NCBI RefSeq assembly: GCF_001905795.1
Contig: NZ_LIXJ01000004.1
Span: forward strand, 62,001-126,000
DNA: 64,000 nucleotides
Direction of reading: 5' to 3'
Source of the DNA: Streptomyces sp. CB01580
GTDB lineage: Bacteria > Actinomycetota > Actinomycetes > Streptomycetales > Streptomycetaceae
Shown here: piece by piece, positions 9,031 through 19,305 of the stretch
Numbering within the stretch: position 1 is the first letter of the stretch
Layout of the letters: every line of letters begins with the position of its first letter
Program-made: the position numbers and the translations under genes
The notes under the pieces: model-generated
The model's input: only the letters and a program-made list of their open reading frames with translations
Told to the model about the DNA's origin: nothing
The model's database searches: none

Positions 9031-11652
9031 TCAGCCCTGCGGCAGGTTCGCCAGCTGGGCGGTGATCCGCTCGATGTCCGCCTCGGCCTTGGCGAGACGG
9101 CCGCGGATCTTGTCGACCACGTTGTCCGGGGCCTTGGCGAGGAACGCCTCATTGGCCAGCTTGCCGTTGGCCTGGGTCTTCTCCTTCTCGGCGGCGCCCA
9201 GGTCCTTCGTCAGGCGCTTGCGCTCGGCCTCGACGTCGATGGTGCCGGACAGGTCGAGGGCGACGGTGGCCCCGGCGACCGGCAGCGACGCGGTGGCGTG
9301 GAAGCCGTCACCGGCGGGCTGGAGGCGCAGCAGCTGGCGGATGGCCGCCTCGTGCGGGGCGAGCACCGTACCGTCGAGGGTGAGTTCGGCCGGGACCTTC
9401 TGACCGGGCTGGAGGCCCTGGTCGGAGCGGAACCGGCGGACCTCGGTGACGACCTGCTGGACGAGCGCGATCTCCTGCTCGGCCGCTTCGTCGCGGAAGC
9501 CGCGGTCCTTCGGCCAGTCGGCGACGACGACGGACTCCTTGCCGGTGAGCGTGGTCCACAGCGTCTCGGTGACGAACGGCACGACCGGGTGCAGCAGGCG
9601 CAGCATCACGTCGAGGACCTCGCCGAGGACCCGGCCGGAGACCTTAGCCTGCTCGCCGCCCGCGAAGAACGTGGTCTTGGACAGCTCGACGTACCAGTCG
9701 AAGACCTCGTCCCACGCGAAGTGGTAGAGCGCCTCGCTGAGCTTGGCGAACTGGAAGTCGTCGTAGTACGCGTCGACCTCGGCGACGGTCTTGTCGAGGC
9801 GCGACAGGATCCAGCGGTCGGTCACCGACAGCTGCTCGACGGGCGGGAGGTCGCCCTCGACCGTGGCGCCGTTCATCAGCGCGAAGCGCGTGGCGTTCCA
9901 GATCTTGTTGGCGAAGTTGCGCGAACCCTGGACCCAGTCCTCGCCGATCGGGACGTCGACACCGGGGTTGGCGCCGCGCGCAAGGGTGAAGCGCAGCGCG
10001 TCGGAGCCGTACTTGTCCATCCAGTCCAGCGGGTTGACCGCGTTGCCGAAGGACTTCGACATCTTCTTGCCGAACTCGTCGCGGACCATGCCGTGCAGGA
10101 CGACGGTGCGGAAGGGCGGGACGCCGTCGTTGACGTACAGGCCGAACATCATCATCCGGGCGACCCAGAAGAAGAGGATGTCGTAGCCGGTGACCAGGAC
10201 GGAGTTCGGGTAGAACTTCGCGAGGCTGTCGGTCTTCTCCGGCCAGCCGAGCGTGGAGAACGGCCACAGGCCGGAGGAGAACCAGGTGTCCAGGACATCG
10301 CTGTCCTGCGTCCAGCCCTCGCCGGTGGGGATCTCGTCGTCGGGGCCGACGCAGACGACCTCGCCGTTCGGGCCGTACCAGACGGGGATGCGGTGGCCCC
10401 ACCACAACTGCCGTGAGATGCACCAGTCGTGGAGGTTGTCGACCCAGTCGAAGTACCGCTTTTCCATCTCCTGCGGATGGATCGCGACCTTGCCGTCGCG
10501 GACCGCGTCGCCGGCGGCCTTGGCGAGCGGGCCGACCTTGACCCACCACTGCATGGACAGGCGGGGCTCGATGGTGGTCTTGCAGCGCGAGCAGTGGCCG
10601 ACGGAGTGGGCGTACGGCCGCTTCTCGGCGACGATCCGGCCCTCGGCGCGCAGGGCGCCGACGATCGCCGAGCGGGCCTCCAGACGGTCCAGGCCCTGGA
10701 AGGGGCCGGGGGTGGTGATGACGGCGTGCTCGTCCATCACGGCGATGGACGGCAGGTCGTGGCGCTGGCCGATCTCGAAGTCGTTCGGGTCGTGGGCCGG
10801 GGTGACCTTGACCGCGCCGGTGCCGAACTCGGGGTCGACGTGCTCGTCCGCGACGACCGGGATGGAACGGTCGGTCAGCGGCAGCCTGATGAGCTTGCCG
10901 ATCAGGTGCTGGTAGCGCTCGTCCTCGGGGTGGACGGCGACGGCCGTGTCACCGAGCATGGTCTCGGCGCGGGTGGTGGCGACGACGATGGCGTCGTCCC
11001 CGTCGCCGTACTTCATGGAGACGAGCTCGCCGTCGTCGTCCTGGTACTCGACCTCGATGTCCGAGATCGCCGTCAGACAGCGGGGGCACCAGTTGATGAT
11101 GCGCTCGGCGCGGTAGATCAGCTCGTCGTCGTAGAGCCGCTTGAAGATGGTCTGGACGGCCTGGGACAGACCCTCGTCCATGGTGAAGCGCTCGCGGGAC
11201 CAGGCGACGCCGTCACCCAGACGGCGCATCTGGCCGGAGATCTGTCCACCGGACTCGTTCTTCCACTTCCAGACGCGCTCGACGAAGGCCTCGCGGCCGA
11301 GGTCGTGGCGGGACTTGCCCTCCTTGCCCAGCTCGCGCTCGACGACGTTCTGGGTGGCGATGCCGGCGTGGTCCATGCCCGGCTGCCACAGGGTCTCGTG
11401 GCCCTGCATGCGCTTGCGGCGCGCGAGGGCGTCGATGAGCGTGTGCTCGAAGGCGTGGCCCAGGTGGAGGCTGCCCGTGACGTTCGGCGGCGGAATGACG
11501 ACCGCGTACGGCGGCTTGTCGCTCTTCGCGTCCGCCTCGAAGTAACCCCGTTCTACCCAGCGCTCGTACAGCTTCCCCTCTACCTCGGCCGGTGCGTACT
11601 GGGTCGGCAGTTCGGGGTTGCTGGCTGGCGTCTGCTGAGTGTTCTCGGTCAC
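9031..11652 (-). CDS. valS: Valyl-tRNA synthetase
   Basis: Class I aminoacyl-tRNA synthetase charging tRNA-Val. The 873-residue product has the HIGH-type signature HLGH at residues 63-66 ([16 protein letters not shown]), a CP1 editing domain, and the KMSKS loop at residues 530-534 ([13 protein letters not shown]). The anticodon-binding domain follows, then the C-terminal coiled-coil arm typical of ValRS ([20 protein letters not shown] and onward to the end). The start at 11650-11652 is ATG or an equivalent initiator reading [11 protein letters not shown], as in other Streptomyces. No T-box leader was recognised in the 115 bp before the upstream MITE-like element. Confidence 0.97.
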   Translation of the reverse strand: MTENTQQTPASNPELPTQYAPAEVEGKLYERWVERGYFEADAKSDKPPYAVVIPPPNVTGSLHLGHAFEHTLIDALARRKRMQGHETLWQPGMDHAGIATQNVVERELGKEGKSRHDLGREAFVERVWKWKNESGGQISGQMRRLGDGVAWSRERFTMDEGLSQAVQTIFKRLYDDELIYRAERIINWCPRCLTAISDIEVEYQDDDGELVSMKYGDGDDAIVVATTRAETMLGDTAVAVHPEDERYQHLIGKLIRLPLTDRSIPVVADEHVDPEFGTGAVKVTPAHDPNDFEIGQRHDLPSIAVMDEHAVITTPGPFQGLDRLEARSAIVGALRAEGRIVAEKRPYAHSVGHCSRCKTTIEPRLSMQWWVKVGPLAKAAGDAVRDGKVAIHPQEMEKRYFDWVDNLHDWCISRQLWWGHRIPVWYGPNGEVVCVGPDDEIPTGEGWTQDSDVLDTWFSSGLWPFSTLGWPEKTDSLAKFYPNSVLVTGYDILFFWVARMMMFGLYVNDGVPPFRTVVLHGMVRDEFGKKMSKSFGNAVNPLDWMDKYGSDALRFTLARGANPGVDVPIGEDWVQGSRNFANKIWNATRFALMNGATVEGDLPPVEQLSVTDRWILSRLDKTVAEVDAYYDDFQFAKLSEALYHFAWDEVFDWYVELSKTTFFAGGEQAKVSGRVLGEVLDVMLRLLHPVVPFVTETLWTTLTGKESVVVADWPKDRGFRDEAAEQEIALVQQVVTEVRRFRSDQGLQPGQKVPAELTLDGTVLAPHEAAIRQLLRLQPAGDGFHATASLPVAGATVALDLSGTIDVEAERKRLTKDLGAAEKEKTQANGKLANEAFLAKAPDNVVDKIRGRLAKAEADIERITAQLANLPQG

Positions 11653-11767
11653 GGGGGACAGTTTACGGCTGTCACAGTCGTGCGCCGAAACCGGTTTGTT
11701 CGGTAACGGTGTACCACCCGATCGCCCATACGGACGCCCTTTCCGTCAGGATGTTCGGAACACATAA

Positions 11768-11926
11768 GAGGTCGCGCGCATAGGTGGGGCGGAGGAAGGA
11801 GCGGGGCGAGGGGCAAGCCCGGCAAGGCGGAGGAGGGAGGTGACGCGGAGCGTCGTCGACCGACGACAACGCCGCCAGGCGCCGCCCATCGGCACGCGAC
11901 GCCGCCCCGCCTATGTGCGCGACCTC
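11768..11926. mobile_element. MITE-like element with 25-bp terminal inverted repeats and TAA flanks
   Basis: Non-coding element of 159 bp. The left end (11768-11792, starting GAGGTCGCGCGCATAGG) and the right end (11902-11926) are inverted copies that differ at only two of 25 positions. The element is flanked on both sides by TAA (11765-11767 and 11927-11929), a plausible 3-bp target duplication. The interior is GC-rich with an imperfect palindrome around GTCGTCGACCGACGAC and no convincing ORF. It lies between the divergently oriented valS and the gene at 11978. No transposase is present in the window, so it would be non-autonomous. The family is not assigned. Confidence 0.7.
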
Positions 11927-11977
11927 TAAGCAGTCACAACGCCTCCGGTGAGCACTTCCGAACAGGGGACACCGCAC

Positions 11978-13003
11978 ATGAGCCACAACCAGCCCGGTCC
12001 GTACGGCCAGCAGCCCCCGCAGGGCCAGCCCAACCCCTACGGGGCCCAGCCGCCGCAGGGCCAGCCCGGACCGTACGGCCAGCAGCCGGGTCCGTACGGG
12101 CAGCCCCCGCAGGGCCAGCCCGGTTACGGCTACCCGCAGCAGGCCCCGGGCCCGCAGGGCGTCCCCCCACAGCAGCCCCAGCCGGGCTACGGCCACCCGC
12201 AGCCCCAGCAGCCCGGCCCCTACGGCCAGCAGCCGCCCACTCCCCCGTACGGCCAGGCCCCGTACGGCGGCCAGATGCCGGTACCGCCGCCCCAGCCGAA
12301 GAAGAAGACGGGCCTGATCGTCGGCGGCATCGTGCTGGCGCTCGCGGTCATCGGCGGCGGGGTGTACTTCGCCCTGTCGGGCAGCGGCGGCGCGAGCAAC
12401 AGCGATGTCGCGGACTCCACCAAGGGGTACAAGATCACCCCGGCGGAGTCGGTGGACGACTACAAGAAGGCCCCGTCCGGGTCGGGACAGACCGAGGGCC
12501 CGCTGACCGGCGAGGCCAAGACCAGGGCGGACAGCCTGGGCATCAAGAACCCTCAGGGGGTCGGCACGTCGTACCAGTCCGGTTCCGAGACCGACCTGAC
12601 GAACATGAAGTCCCTGACCTTCTCGGGCATCTGGGGTGAGGTCACCGACCCCGCGAAGGTCATCAACAGCGCCTTCACCGACGCCGAGTCGCTGTACAAG
12701 AAGGACGACAAGGACATGGAGGCCGAGCTCGACGGCAGCCCCAGGGCGGTCACCCCGGAGGGCTTCAAGGGCGCGCTGATGAAGTGCCAGGACATGAAGG
12801 TGACCAACAAGAAGGGCGACGGCACCCCTCAGAACGGCCCCAAGGAGTTCACGGTCCCCATCTGCGTCTGGGCCGACTACAGCACGATCGGCACCGTCGT
12901 CGGCATCGACCTGAAGCTCGCCATGGCCGGCAAGGGCATGCCCCAGGACTCGCTGGCCGACCTGACCGCCAAGCTCTACAACACGTCCCGCACCAAGCTC
13001 TGA
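11978..13003 (+). CDS. Proline/glycine-rich membrane-anchored protein of unknown function
   Basis: No known function recognised. About 341 residues in three parts. A low-complexity N-terminus (residues 1-105) is built of GPYGQQPPQGQP-type repeats. One membrane segment (about residues 112-134, GLIVGGIVLALAVIGGGVYFALSG) follows a KKKTG basic stop. An extracytoplasmic domain of about 205 residues carries two cysteines (MKCQDM, PICVWADYS) that could form a disulphide. The topology with a Pro-rich cytoplasmic tail resembles many actinobacterial single-pass proteins. The frame extends upstream to a GTG at 11948, but the ATG at 11978-11980 has AGGGGAC seven bases upstream. A strong terminator follows directly. 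Confidence 0.8.
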   Translation: MSHNQPGPYGQQPPQGQPNPYGAQPPQGQPGPYGQQPGPYGQPPQGQPGYGYPQQAPGPQGVPPQQPQPGYGHPQPQQPGPYGQQPPTPPYGQAPYGGQMPVPPPQPKKKTGLIVGGIVLALAVIGGGVYFALSGSGGASNSDVADSTKGYKITPAESVDDYKKAPSGSGQTEGPLTGEAKTRADSLGIKNPQGVGTSYQSGSETDLTNMKSLTFSGIWGEVTDPAKVINSAFTDAESLYKKDDKDMEAELDGSPRAVTPEGFKGALMKCQDMKVTNKKGDGTPQNGPKEFTVPICVWADYSTIGTVVGIDLKLAMAGKGMPQDSLADLTAKLYNTSRTKL

Positions 13004-13018
13004 CCGCACCACGACACC

Positions 13019-13060
13019 CCGAGGGGCGCCCGGCGGACGGATCCGCCGGGCGCCCCTCGG
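13019..13060 (+). terminator. Strong hairpin terminator after the proline-rich gene
   Basis: Near-perfect inverted repeat, 19-bp stem (CCGAGGGGCGCC start) with a four-base CGGA loop, 15 bp after the stop at 13003. Most of it recurs at 13804-13850, on the other side of the toxin-antitoxin genes. Confidence 0.85.
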
Positions 13061-13071
13061 GTGTGCGGGCC
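13025..13071. repeat. 47-bp direct repeat, left copy (flanks toxin-antitoxin pair)
   Basis: Identical over 47 bases to 13804-13850, beginning GGCGCCCGGCGGACGG and ending GTGTGCGGGCC. The repeat includes most of the terminator hairpin. The antitoxin stop codon begins at the next base, so the toxin-antitoxin genes sit exactly between the copies. Confidence 0.9.
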
Positions 13072-13377
13072 TCAGAGCTTCACGGACACGTTGCCGACCG
13101 TGGCCAGTATGGTCAGCTCGCCGCCGATGGCCCGGAGGTAGGCCGCCATCGTCGACGTGTCCAGACGGACGCCGCCCCGCTCGATCTGACTGACGCGCCC
13201 TTGGGTCACGCCCATCGCCTTGGCGACCTGGACCTGCGTCATGCCCTGCGCCTTACGGAGAGCGGCAAGCTCGTGGCCCCGTTCGGCATCGACCATCTCC
13301 CGCTTGATCTCGTCGATGCGGGCGCGCTTCTCCGGAGTGATGTCGGCCGTCAGATCGGCCATGCCGCCGAGCTTCAT
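13072..13377 (-). CDS. XRE-family antitoxin (HigA-like)
   Basis: DNA-binding antitoxin partner of the RelE/HigB-type toxin encoded directly upstream. The 101-residue product has a helical N-terminus (residues 1-35, charged) followed by a canonical helix-turn-helix, MTQVQVAKAMGVTQGRVSQIE, near residues 46-66. The C-terminal part (AYLRAIGGELTILATVG) is a beta strand region often seen in antitoxins of Gp49-type toxins. Its ATG overlaps the toxin stop by four bases (ATGA), so toxin is first and antitoxin second, as in higBA. It probably autorepresses through the palindrome at 13768-13789. Confidence 0.85.
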   Translation of the reverse strand: MKLGGMADLTADITPEKRARIDEIKREMVDAERGHELAALRKAQGMTQVQVAKAMGVTQGRVSQIERGGVRLDTSTMAAYLRAIGGELTILATVGNVSVKL

Positions 13378-13781
13378 GATTCGTCCTCCTCCGTCAGAGC
13401 CTCAAGGTAGGAACGGTACTTGGCGTCCGCCTCTTTGACGGCCCTCGGGTACCAGGCCGCCCACCGACGCCCACTGGCCTTGTTGCCCGCCACGAGGAAT
13501 ACCGCTCGGCGCACCGGGTCGAAGACGAACAGCATCCGGATGCTGACCGACCCTCCGCTTCTCGGGCGGAGTTCTCGCATGTTGCGGAACTGACTGTTCT
13601 CGATCGCTCCGACCGTCGGGCGGCGGAGCGCGGGCCCCGCTTCCTGTAACCGCTCGAGGGCCGCGATGACGTGATCATGACTGTCCGGATCCTCCTTGGC
13701 AAGCCTTTGAACCCATTCGAGGACGTCGGCGAAGAATCGCAGCTCATATGGCCCATCCACACCACGAAATATTAGCACCAA
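13374..13781 (-). CDS. RelE/HigB-like toxin (phage Gp49-like family)
   Basis: Predicted ribosome-dependent mRNA interferase of the Gp49-like branch of RelE/ParE toxins. Up to 135 residues. Family-type core is visible: YELRFFADVLEWVQRL (helix 1), ALERLQEAGPALRRPTVG, the FRNMRELRP strand, and SIRMLFVFDPVRRAVFLVAGNKA, with Arg/Lys residues typical of the catalytic surface. The C-terminus is helical and acidic (REA-type, YLEALTEEDES). The start is uncertain: the frame opens with TTG at 13781 and GTG at 13778, both inside a palindrome, and a GTG at 13760 begins VDGPYELRFF where homology starts. No clear ribosome binding site precedes any of them, so leaderless translation is possible. Confidence 0.82.
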   Translation of the reverse strand: MVLIFRGVDGPYELRFFADVLEWVQRLAKEDPDSHDHVIAALERLQEAGPALRRPTVGAIENSQFRNMRELRPRSGGSVSIRMLFVFDPVRRAVFLVAGNKASGRRWAAWYPRAVKEADAKYRSYLEALTEEDES

Positions 13782-13789
13782 CTAATATT
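13768..13789. promoter_or_regulatory. Palindromic operator at the toxin-antitoxin promoter
   Basis: AATATTAG-N6-CTAATATT, a perfect 8-bp inverted repeat, in an AT-rich patch that stands out from the surrounding GC. It overlaps the 5' end of the toxin gene. Best read as the autoregulatory site for the XRE antitoxin or toxin-antitoxin complex (inference from family behaviour). Confidence 0.65.
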
Positions 13790-13803
13790 CTTGAGCAAAA
13801 GAA

Positions 13804-13850
13804 GGCGCCCGGCGGACGGATCCGCCGGGCGCCCCTCGGGTGTGCGGGCC
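13804..13850. repeat. 47-bp direct repeat, right copy (clpX terminator)
   Basis: Second copy of the repeat at 13025-13071. It ends one base before the clpX stop codon (13852-13854), so in its present place it can serve as the hairpin terminator of clpX. The core stem is GGCGCCCGGCGGA / TCCGCCGGGCGCC. Confidence 0.9.
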
Positions 13851-13851
13851 G

Positions 13852-15150
<1,299 letters not shown>

Positions 15151-15326
15151 GAGGTGCTTCCCCTTCGCCTGGGAGCAGCTTGGTTCAGCGGCTCCTGGTG
15201 CCTCTATCCGACGGTACCTTGCCTTGCCCCCCGTTCGGGCCCCCCTTGGCGCGGTTCACGCGGTTCGCGCGGTCCAAGCGTCCTCAAACCGCCCGAATCC
15301 GCCGCGCCAAGGGCTGAAGGCCGACG

Positions 15327-16010
15327 TCAGGCGGCCGCTCCGGCCGTGCTCTTGCGGGTCGAGACGATCTGGTCGATCAGACCGTAGGCGAGGGCGTCCT
15401 CGGCGGTCAGGATCTTGTCGCGCTCGATGTCGTCGCGGATCTTCTCCAGCGGCGTGGTGGAGTGCTTGGCCAGCAGCTCCTCCAGCTGGGTGCGCATCCG
15501 CAAGATCTCGTTGGCCGCGATCTCCAGGTCGGAGAGCTGCTCACGGCCGGTCTGCGAGGACGGCTGGTGGATCAGCACCCGCGCGTTGGGCAGGGCCATC
15601 CGCTTGCCGGGCGTGCCCGCGGCGAGCAGGACGGCCGCGGCCGAGGCGGCCTGGCCCATGCAGACGGTCTGGATGTCCGGCTTCACGAACTGCATCGTGT
15701 CGTAGATCGCGGTGAGCGCGGTGAACGAGCCGCCGGGGCTGTTGATGTAGACCGAGATGTCACGGTCCGGGTCCATCGACTCCAGGCACAGCAGCTGGGC
15801 CATGACGTCGTTGGCCGAGGCGTCGTCGATCTGCACGCCGAGGAAGATCACGCGCTCCTCGAAGAGCTTCGCGTACGGGTCGTACTCGCGCACGCCCTGC
15901 GAGGTGCGCTCCACGAAGCGCGGGACGATGTAGCGGTTGTCCACCTGCAGGCCAGTGTAGAGGCCGCTCGCGGAGGCGCCGGGGAAGTTGTTCATGTGGG
16001 TGTTCACCAT
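15327..16010 (-). CDS. clpP2: ClpP2, ATP-dependent Clp protease proteolytic subunit
   Basis: Serine peptidase subunit that assembles with ClpP1 into the Clp barrel. 227 residues. Catalytic Ser123 is in MGQAASAAA and His148 in LIHQPSSQ, with Asp in [18 protein letters not shown]. The substrate-binding loop [16 protein letters not shown] is intact. The N-terminus of about 40 residues before [16 protein letters not shown] suggests a propeptide that is processed, as in S. lividans ClpP2. ATG at 16008-16010 has AGG adjacent; a GTG and a second ATG lie within five codons, so the exact start is uncertain. It follows clpP1 after 78 bp. Confidence 0.95.
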   Translation of the reverse strand: MVNTHMNNFPGASASGLYTGLQVDNRYIVPRFVERTSQGVREYDPYAKLFEERVIFLGVQIDDASANDVMAQLLCLESMDPDRDISVYINSPGGSFTALTAIYDTMQFVKPDIQTVCMGQAASAAAVLLAAGTPGKRMALPNARVLIHQPSSQTGREQLSDLEIAANEILRMRTQLEELLAKHSTTPLEKIRDDIERDKILTAEDALAYGLIDQIVSTRKSTAGAAA

Positions 16011-16088
16011 CCTGGTGGCGTTCTGTGGCTGGGTGTCTCGGCGTACGAGAGGTGCGCGTGGCGCGGAGCCGGTCCGGTGGGTGCCGGA

Positions 16089-16706
16089 TCAGGCGCCGGT
16101 GCCGCCGCCGCCCGGAACGCCCGATGCGAACGAGATGATCTCGTCGATGAGGCCGTACTCCTTGGCCTCCTCCGCGGTGTACCAGCGGTCGCGGTCGCCG
16201 TCGCGGATGATCGTCTCGACCGTCTGGCCGGAGTGTCGGGCGGTGATCTCCGCCATCCGCTGCTTGGTGCGCAGCAGGTACTGGGCCTGGATCTTGATGT
16301 CGGAGGCCGTACCGCCGATGCCGGCCGAACCCTGGTGCATGAGGATGTCGGTGTTCGGGAGCGCGAAGCGCTTGCCCGCGGTACCGCCGGTCAGCAGGAA
16401 CTGGCCCATCGAGGCCGCCATGCCCATGCCGATGGTGACCACGTCGTTCGGGATGTACTGCATGGTGTCGTAGACCGCCATGCCGGCCGTCACCGAGCCG
16501 CCGGGGCTGTTGATGTAGAGGTAGATGTCCTTGTCCGGTTCGGCGGCGAGAAGAAGCAGCTGCGCGGTGATCTTGTTGGCGATCTCGTCGTCGACCTGCT
16601 GGCCGAGGAAGATGATGCGTTCGCCGAGCAGCCGGCTGTAGACCTGGTCGCCGAGTCCTCCACCGAGGGACGGCTCTCCGGCGGCGTAAGGCATCAGATT
16701 CGTCAC
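16089..16706 (-). CDS. clpP1: ClpP1, ATP-dependent Clp protease proteolytic subunit
   Basis: First gene of the clpP1-clpP2 operon. 205 residues with the full triad: Ser99 ([10 protein letters not shown]), His124 (ILMHQGSAG), Asp173 ([19 protein letters not shown]). The spacing matches the E. coli 97/122/171 triad. A short N-terminal propeptide region precedes [16 protein letters not shown]. The C-terminus is Gly-rich ([10 protein letters not shown]). In Streptomyces this operon is activated by ClgR, and a matching box lies upstream at 16840-16856. Confidence 0.96.
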   Translation of the reverse strand: MTNLMPYAAGEPSLGGGLGDQVYSRLLGERIIFLGQQVDDEIANKITAQLLLLAAEPDKDIYLYINSPGGSVTAGMAVYDTMQYIPNDVVTIGMGMAASMGQFLLTGGTAGKRFALPNTDILMHQGSAGIGGTASDIKIQAQYLLRTKQRMAEITARHSGQTVETIIRDGDRDRWYTAEEAKEYGLIDEIISFASGVPGGGGTGA

Positions 16707-16839
16707 GTGTCCACCTGCTCGTCTCTGACGGCTCCGGCCGTCTCAGCGTCTTCGTACCGGGTGGGCGGGGACTCCCCTGCCCTTCCTATTCATGGACCCT
16801 AACGCGCAGGTGGGACAACGCCATCCCGCTTCCCCAACT

Positions 16840-16856
16840 GTTCGCTGGGAGCGCAA
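16840..16856 (-). promoter_or_regulatory. Probable ClgR box upstream of clpP1
   Basis: GTTCGCTGGGAGCGCAA fits the published ClgR core CGCY-N3-RGCG with flanking T/A bases. It lies 134 bp upstream of the clpP1 start. ClgR activation of clpP1 is established in S. lividans; binding here is inferred from the match. Confidence 0.6.
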
Positions 16857-16937
16857 GCTCCTCAGTCCGCACAAGGGTTGTGGGGCATTGCGCGCCTGCC
16901 GCCGACGGCCTCGACCGGTGGTCCGCCGGTCCAAGTC

Positions 16938-16972
16938 GACGGGCTCCGGACGCACAGCGTCCGGAGCCCGTC
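16938..16972 (-). terminator. Terminator after trigger factor
   Basis: Perfect 16-bp stem (GACGGGCTCCGGACGC and its complement) with a three-base loop, 18 bp beyond the tig stop. Separates tig from the clpP1 promoter region. Confidence 0.85.
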
Positions 16973-16990
16973 GTACGGATCGTGCGAGGC

Positions 16991-18427
16991 TCAGGCCTCG
17001 TTCTTCTCCGCGGCGGCCTCGGTCTTCTCCTCCGCCTTCTCGGCGGCGTCGGTGGCTGCCTCGGCGACGGCCTCGGCGGAGCCGTCGGCGGCCTCGACCG
17101 TCTCGATGGCCTCCTCCTCGTCCTCCAGGTCGACGGTCTCACCGTTGGTGTCGACGACCTTGGCGGCCTCGACGACCACGGCCAGCGCCTTGCCGCGGGC
17201 GACCTCGCCGACGAGCATCGGCACCTGGCCGCCCTCGACGACCGCCTGGGCGAACTGGTCGGGGCTCATGCCGGAGGAGGCGGCACGGCGCATGAGGTGC
17301 TCGGTGAGCTCCTCCTGGTTGACGTTCAGCTTCTCCTTGTTGACGATCTCGTCCAGGAGGAACTGGGTCTTGATGCCCTTGACCGCCTGCTCGGAGGTCT
17401 CGGTCTCGAACTCCTCGACCGTCTTGCCCTGGATCTCCAGGTACTTGTCGAGGGTCAGGCCCATCTGACCGAGCTGGTGGTGCTCCAGGTTGTGCCGACG
17501 GGTCTGGACCTCGTCCGCGAGGAGCTTCTCCGGGATCGGGACCTCGGCCAGCTCCAGCAGGGCGTCCAGGACGCGCTCCTGGGCCTGGGTGGCCTGCTCG
17601 TACTGGCGGCTCTCCTCGAGGCGCTTGCGGCTGTCCGCCTTCAGCTCGTCGAGGGTGTCGAACTCGCTCGCCATCTGGGCGAACTCGTCGTCCAGTTCGG
17701 GGAGCTCACGGGCGGCGACGGCGGTGACCTTGACGGTGACCTCGGCCTCCTTGCCGGCGGCCGAGCCACCCTTCAGCTCGGAGGTGAAGGTGGCCTCGCC
17801 ACCCGCCTCCAGGCCGGTGACGGCGGCGTCGATGCCGTCGAGGAGCTCACCGGAACCGATGGTGTACGAGACACCCTCGGCGACGCCGTCCTCCAGGACC
17901 TCGCCGTCGACCTTCGCCTGCAGGTCGACCGTCACGACGTCGCCCTCGGCGGCGGCGCGCTCGACCGGGCTGGTGGAGGCGAAGCGCTCACGCAGCTGCT
18001 CCACGGCCTTCTCGACGTCCTCGTCGCCGACCGCGACGGCGTCGACGGTGACCTCGATGCCGGAGTAGTCCGGGATCTCGATCTCGGGGCGTACGTCAAC
18101 CTCGGCGGTGAAGGCCAGCAGCTCGCCGTCCTTCAGCTCGGTGATGTCGACCTCGGGCTGACCGAGGACGTTGAGCTCACCCTCGTTGACGGCCTCGGTG
18201 TAGAACTTCGGGAGCGCGTCGTTGACGGCCTCCTCCAGCACCGCGCCGCGGCCGAACCGCTGGTCGATGACCCGCGCGGGGATCTTGCCCTTGCGGAAGC
18301 CCTTCACCGTGACCTGCTGGTTGATCTTCTTGTACGCCGCGTCGAGGCTGTCCTTGAGCTCCTCGAAGGGCACCTCGACAGTGAGCCGAACCCGGGTCGG
18401 GTTCAGGGTCTCCACGGCGCTCTTCAC
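16991..18427 (-). CDS. tig: Trigger factor (ribosome-associated chaperone, PPIase)
   Basis: Ribosome-bound chaperone for nascent chains. About 478 residues. The ribosome-binding signature [17 protein letters not shown] is near residue 45-60. The FKBP-type PPIase domain is in the middle ([39 protein letters not shown]) and the substrate cradle is C-terminal, followed by an acidic Ala/Glu-rich tail (residues 430 to end) that is common in actinobacteria. The frame is open much further upstream, but that would run through the tRNA-Pro gene; the GTG at 18425-18427 has AAGGAGA seven bases before it and matches the family start ([15 protein letters not shown]). Confidence 0.96.
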   Translation of the reverse strand: MKSAVETLNPTRVRLTVEVPFEELKDSLDAAYKKINQQVTVKGFRKGKIPARVIDQRFGRGAVLEEAVNDALPKFYTEAVNEGELNVLGQPEVDITELKDGELLAFTAEVDVRPEIEIPDYSGIEVTVDAVAVGDEDVEKAVEQLRERFASTSPVERAAAEGDVVTVDLQAKVDGEVLEDGVAEGVSYTIGSGELLDGIDAAVTGLEAGGEATFTSELKGGSAAGKEAEVTVKVTAVAARELPELDDEFAQMASEFDTLDELKADSRKRLEESRQYEQATQAQERVLDALLELAEVPIPEKLLADEVQTRRHNLEHHQLGQMGLTLDKYLEIQGKTVEEFETETSEQAVKGIKTQFLLDEIVNKEKLNVNQEELTEHLMRRAASSGMSPDQFAQAVVEGGQVPMLVGEVARGKALAVVVEAAKVVDTNGETVDLEDEEEAIETVEAADGSAEAVAEAATDAAEKAEEKTEAAAEKNEA

Positions 18428-18662
18428 GGTTCGGTCTCCTTGTGGCTGACTTCTTGGGGTTCTGCTCCGCCGCACGGGAGGCGGCTTCGCGGACCGAGCC
18501 CGGTACATCAGACACACGGGCACGCATTTTGCATAGTAACGGCAAGGAGACGGACTCCCACAATGCGCTCTCGCCGGTGCTCCGCGATCCCGCCGGGGCG
18601 ATCCCGGCCGGTTCTGCCGGTGGTCCGTGATCTTGCCGGGTGGTCCGTGTACGTGCCGGTGG

Positions 18663-18736
18663 TCGGGGTGGCCGGATTCGAACCGACGACCTTCCGCTCC
18701 CAAAGCGGACGCGCTACCAAGCTGCGCCACACCCCG
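18663..18736 (-). tRNA. tRNA-Pro (anticodon TGG)
   Basis: Reads CGGGGTG acceptor, D-arm GCGCAGCTTGGTAGCGC, anticodon arm TCCGC-TTTGGGA-GCGGA, T-arm with GTTCGAATC, and CACCCCG acceptor closing, with discriminator A. All stems pair. CCA is not encoded. Lies between tig and tRNA-Gly, on the opposite strand to the latter. Confidence 0.97.
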
Positions 18737-18933
18737 TCGGTGCGACACGTAGGGTACATGCAGACGGGCGGCGCATCGGCCGCTTTGCGCGAGCGGCTCG
18801 CAACGGGCGGCTCGCACGGGTCGCGTTCCGGACGCGACGACCGGAGGAGCGGCTATCAGGTGTGCGGGCAGCACCCACGACCCGCTACGATGCTTCTCGT
18901 GCCGCCGGTCACCGGACCAGCGGTGCGACGTAT

Positions 18934-19007
18934 GCGGGCGTAGCTCAATGGTAGAGCCCTAGTCTTCCAAACTAGCTACGCGGGTTCGATTCCCGTCGCC
19001 CGCTCCA
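18934..19007 (+). tRNA. tRNA-Gly (anticodon TCC)
   Basis: Acceptor GCGGGCG pairs with CGCCCGC; anticodon stem CTAGT/ACTAG encloses loop CTTCCAA; T-loop TTCGATTC present. Discriminator T followed by encoded CCA. Isolated tRNA with its own terminator. Confidence 0.97.
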
Positions 19008-19014
19008 CGCCAGG

Positions 19015-19046
19015 GCCCGGTCCGACGAGATCTCGTCGGACCGGGC
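19015..19046 (+). terminator. Terminator of tRNA-Gly
   Basis: Perfect 32-base palindrome (GCCCGGTCCGACGAGA and complement) immediately followed by TCTTTGCG, eight bases after the encoded CCA. Confidence 0.85.
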
Positions 19047-19110
19047 TCTTTGCGTCGGACCGTCGGCGCCCGCGACTGCCCTCGGGACCGGGACGCGGGC
19101 CGGGGCGGGG

Positions 19111-19305
19111 TCAGAAGCTGATCTGGTTGATGGTGTGCGCTATCGAGTCCATGAAGCGCTGGATCGTCGGCGCCAAGCCGGTCGAGGCGAGGAAGAAACC
19201 GAAGAGGGCGGCGACGACCGCGGGGCCGGCCTTGATGGATCCGCCTCGGATCATGACCACCAGGACGATCGCCAACATCAGCACCACAGACAGCGAAATG
19301 GCCAC
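19111..19305 (-). CDS. Small conserved membrane protein
   Basis: 64-residue protein with two likely membrane segments: ISLSVVLMLAIVLVVMIRGG (residues 3-22) and AVVAALFGFFLASTGLAP (about 29-46), then an amphipathic C-terminal helix (TIQRFMDSIAHTINQISF). Small proteins of this shape are widespread in Streptomyces, and no function is known to me. The GTG at 19303-19305 follows GAGGGTG at an acceptable distance. It lies alone between the tRNA-Gly terminator and a long intergenic stretch. Confidence 0.65.
   Translation of the reverse strand: MAISLSVVLMLAIVLVVMIRGGSIKAGPAVVAALFGFFLASTGLAPTIQRFMDSIAHTINQISF

Noticed and set aside
11653..11767. T-box leader for valS
   Set aside because: No T-box core or specifier stem was found.
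18428..18874. N-terminal extension of trigger factor
   Set aside because: Would be read through the tRNA-Pro gene; a good ribosome binding site lies before the GTG at 18427.
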